Positions 4,866 to 6,008 of a stretch of DNA of 6,008 nt are shown here, piece after piece; position 1 is the first letter of the stretch, and the number at the start of each line of letters is the position of its first letter. The notes under the pieces are model-generated. The model ran no database searches. It had not been told where the DNA came from and saw nothing but the letters and a program-made list of their open reading frames with translations. This DNA comes from Marvinbryantia sp964455335 (GTDB lineage: Bacteria; Bacillota; Clostridia; Lachnospirales; Lachnospiraceae). The DNA lies in assembly GCA_964455335.1 (NCBI GenBank), contig CAYVVW010000131.1, positions 1 to 6,008 of the forward strand, read 5' to 3'. Both the position numbers and the translations under genes were made by a program.

Positions 4866-5759
4866 TTGGCAAAAAAAGAAAACGAAGCATCCGAAAAGAA
4901 AGAAAAAAAAGAGAAACAGGACAAGGCGTTAGAGCCGCAGTATTACCGCTCCGTCATCGGCGAGCGGACGTTGAATTATCGCGTGTACTATATGTCCTTG
5001 CTCGAAAAGATCCTGTATTTCCTGCTGGCATTTGCGGCGGGCGCGGCGGTGGGTTATCTCTTTTACGGGGGCATTGGGAAAGACGAATTTGGCAACCCCA
5101 CGACCCTGACCCATGTCCTCAACACGGTGGTGATGGTCGCGTGCGGGACTGTGGCGGGAAAGCTGTTTTTGCCGATTCGGAACAAGCAGATCCTAAACGG
5201 GCGGCAGCGAAAGCTCAAAATGCAATTTCGCGATATGCTAGAAGCGCTGTCCACATCGCTTGGCAGCGGCAAAAATATGCAAGAGTCGTTTCGCGGCGTA
5301 TACACGGACTTGCAAAGCCAATATGAGGATGATGCCTTTATTTTGCAGGAACTCAAAGTGATCAACAACGGCGTGGCAAATGGCGTCAATATGGAGGAGC
5401 TGATCGCGGATTTTGGGAAGCGCAGCGGCTGCCCCGACATCGAGGACTTTGCGGGCGTGTTTGAGGTGGCTTATCGGCGCGGGGGAAACATCCGCGACAC
5501 CATCCGCAACACGTGCCAGATCCTGGGCGACAAGATGAGCGTGGCGCAGGAGATTGAGACGACGGTGACGGGCAGCAAAAACCAGCAATACATCATGTTG
5601 GTGATGCCCATCGCGTTGGTCGCAATGATCAAAATGAGCAGCGCGGACTTTGCGAAAAACTTTACGACGACTGCCGGCATCGTGTCCACCACGATCGCGA
5701 TCGGGCTTTTTGCGGCCTCGTATTTTGTGGGGAAAAAGCTGCTGGATATCAAGGTGTGA
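4866..5759 (+). CDS. tadB: TadB-like inner membrane platform protein (T2SS F domain)
   Basis: This is 297 residues from the TTG at 4866, chosen for the GGAGGG upstream; TTG 4836 would add ten residues. The N-terminus is a highly charged Lys/Glu stretch (KKENEASEKKEKKEKQDK, residues 3-20), probably cytoplasmic. Predicted membrane segments lie near 45-69, 81-104, 242-257 and 271-293. Between them a cytoplasmic T2SS F domain (about 120-240) contains FRDMLEALSTSLGSGKNMQESF and VFEVAYRRGGNIRDTIRN-type sequence characteristic of TadB/TadC. The family forms the membrane base on which the TadA ATPase acts to build Flp pili. It starts 26 bp after the tadA stop and ends 10 bp before tadC. Confidence 0.9.
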   Translation: MAKKENEASEKKEKKEKQDKALEPQYYRSVIGERTLNYRVYYMSLLEKILYFLLAFAAGAAVGYLFYGGIGKDEFGNPTTLTHVLNTVVMVACGTVAGKLFLPIRNKQILNGRQRKLKMQFRDMLEALSTSLGSGKNMQESFRGVYTDLQSQYEDDAFILQELKVINNGVANGVNMEELIADFGKRSGCPDIEDFAGVFEVAYRRGGNIRDTIRNTCQILGDKMSVAQEIETTVTGSKNQQYIMLVMPIALVAMIKMSSADFAKNFTTTAGIVSTTIAIGLFAASYFVGKKLLDIKV

Positions 5760-5769
5760 GGATGGGAAA

Positions 5770-6008
5770 ATGGCATTGGTAACGGGAACGGACTTGGTGG
5801 TATTGGGGATGGGGGCATGTATCCTGCTATTGTGGCTGTACCTCTATTTTACGGGCAGGAAAGACAGGCGGCTGTTCCAAAATCTCGACGACGAGGACTA
5901 CCCCTTTCACGAAATGTACTTCGTGGGATACCGTGCGACGCAGATCCTGCGCTTGGATTACAAAAATAAAAAATCCAGGGATTTGCGAAAACAGCTGGCA
6001 TCCCTGTA
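5770..6008 (+). CDS. tadC: TadC-like inner membrane platform protein, N-terminal part
   Basis: The ATG at 5770 is preceded by GAGGATG overlapping the tadB stop. Another ATG at 5762 opens a frame that stops after six codons. Seventy-nine codons are visible and the frame is open at the window end. Residues 8-28 form a hydrophobic membrane segment (LVVLGMGACILLLWLYLYF), followed by a basic and then acidic cytoplasmic stretch. The sequence itself is only weakly diagnostic; its place directly after tadB suggests TadC, the second T2SS F platform protein. The pilin, prepilin peptidase and minor pilin genes expected for a full system would lie downstream. Confidence 0.7.
   Translation, partial: MALVTGTDLVVLGMGACILLLWLYLYFTGRKDRRLFQNLDDEDYPFHEMYFVGYRATQILRLDYKNKKSRDLRKQLASL

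Overview
The window looks like a chromosomal segment from a gut-type Clostridia (Bacillota), probably Lachnospiraceae-like. The evidence is a Tad/Flp pilus operon of the clostridial type, purine-rich G-heavy ribosome binding sites, a TTG start, and a choline-binding-like repeat fused to a transglutaminase-like domain. Lineage is an inference from gene content, not from a marker gene.

Layout. Positions 1-674 hold the 3' part of a gene for a secreted-type protein: cell-wall-binding-like repeats followed by a transglutaminase-like cysteine protease fold. Its 5' end is interrupted by a stop at 18-20 and looks frameshifted or decayed. A 26-residue small ORF (686-766) follows, then a strong hairpin terminator (793-836) that is T-rich on both strands. 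Positions 857-2413 form a 1,557-bp segment bounded by perfect 27-bp inverted repeats (857-883 and 2387-2413). Inside are an AT-rich non-coding block, a complete tyrosine recombinase gene (1352-2329) with all six catalytic residues, and a perfect consensus sigma-A promoter (TTGACA, 17 bp, TATAAT) on the minus strand just inside the left repeat. From 2528 to the window end runs a tad operon: tadZ, tadA, tadB and the first 79 codons of tadC, with overlapping or nearly abutting genes.

Main interpretation. Each inverted repeat has the form of a tyrosine-recombinase crossover site: 9-bp arms matching 8/9, around an asymmetric 7-bp spacer. The two sites are in opposite orientation, so recombination would invert the segment. 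As sequenced, the consensus promoter points left, away from tad, and runs into the terminator at 793-836. After inversion it would lie at about 2344-2372 and read into tadZ with a leader of about 150 nt. I see no convincing fixed promoter between 2414 and 2527. The segment therefore resembles a self-contained phase-variation switch for Tad pili, laid out like the Salmonella Hin/fljBA switch but with a tyrosine recombinase, and apparently caught in the pilus-OFF (or low) orientation. The main caveat is read-through: the recombinase gene points at tad now, and no terminator is visible between them. Inversion itself is inferred, not observed.
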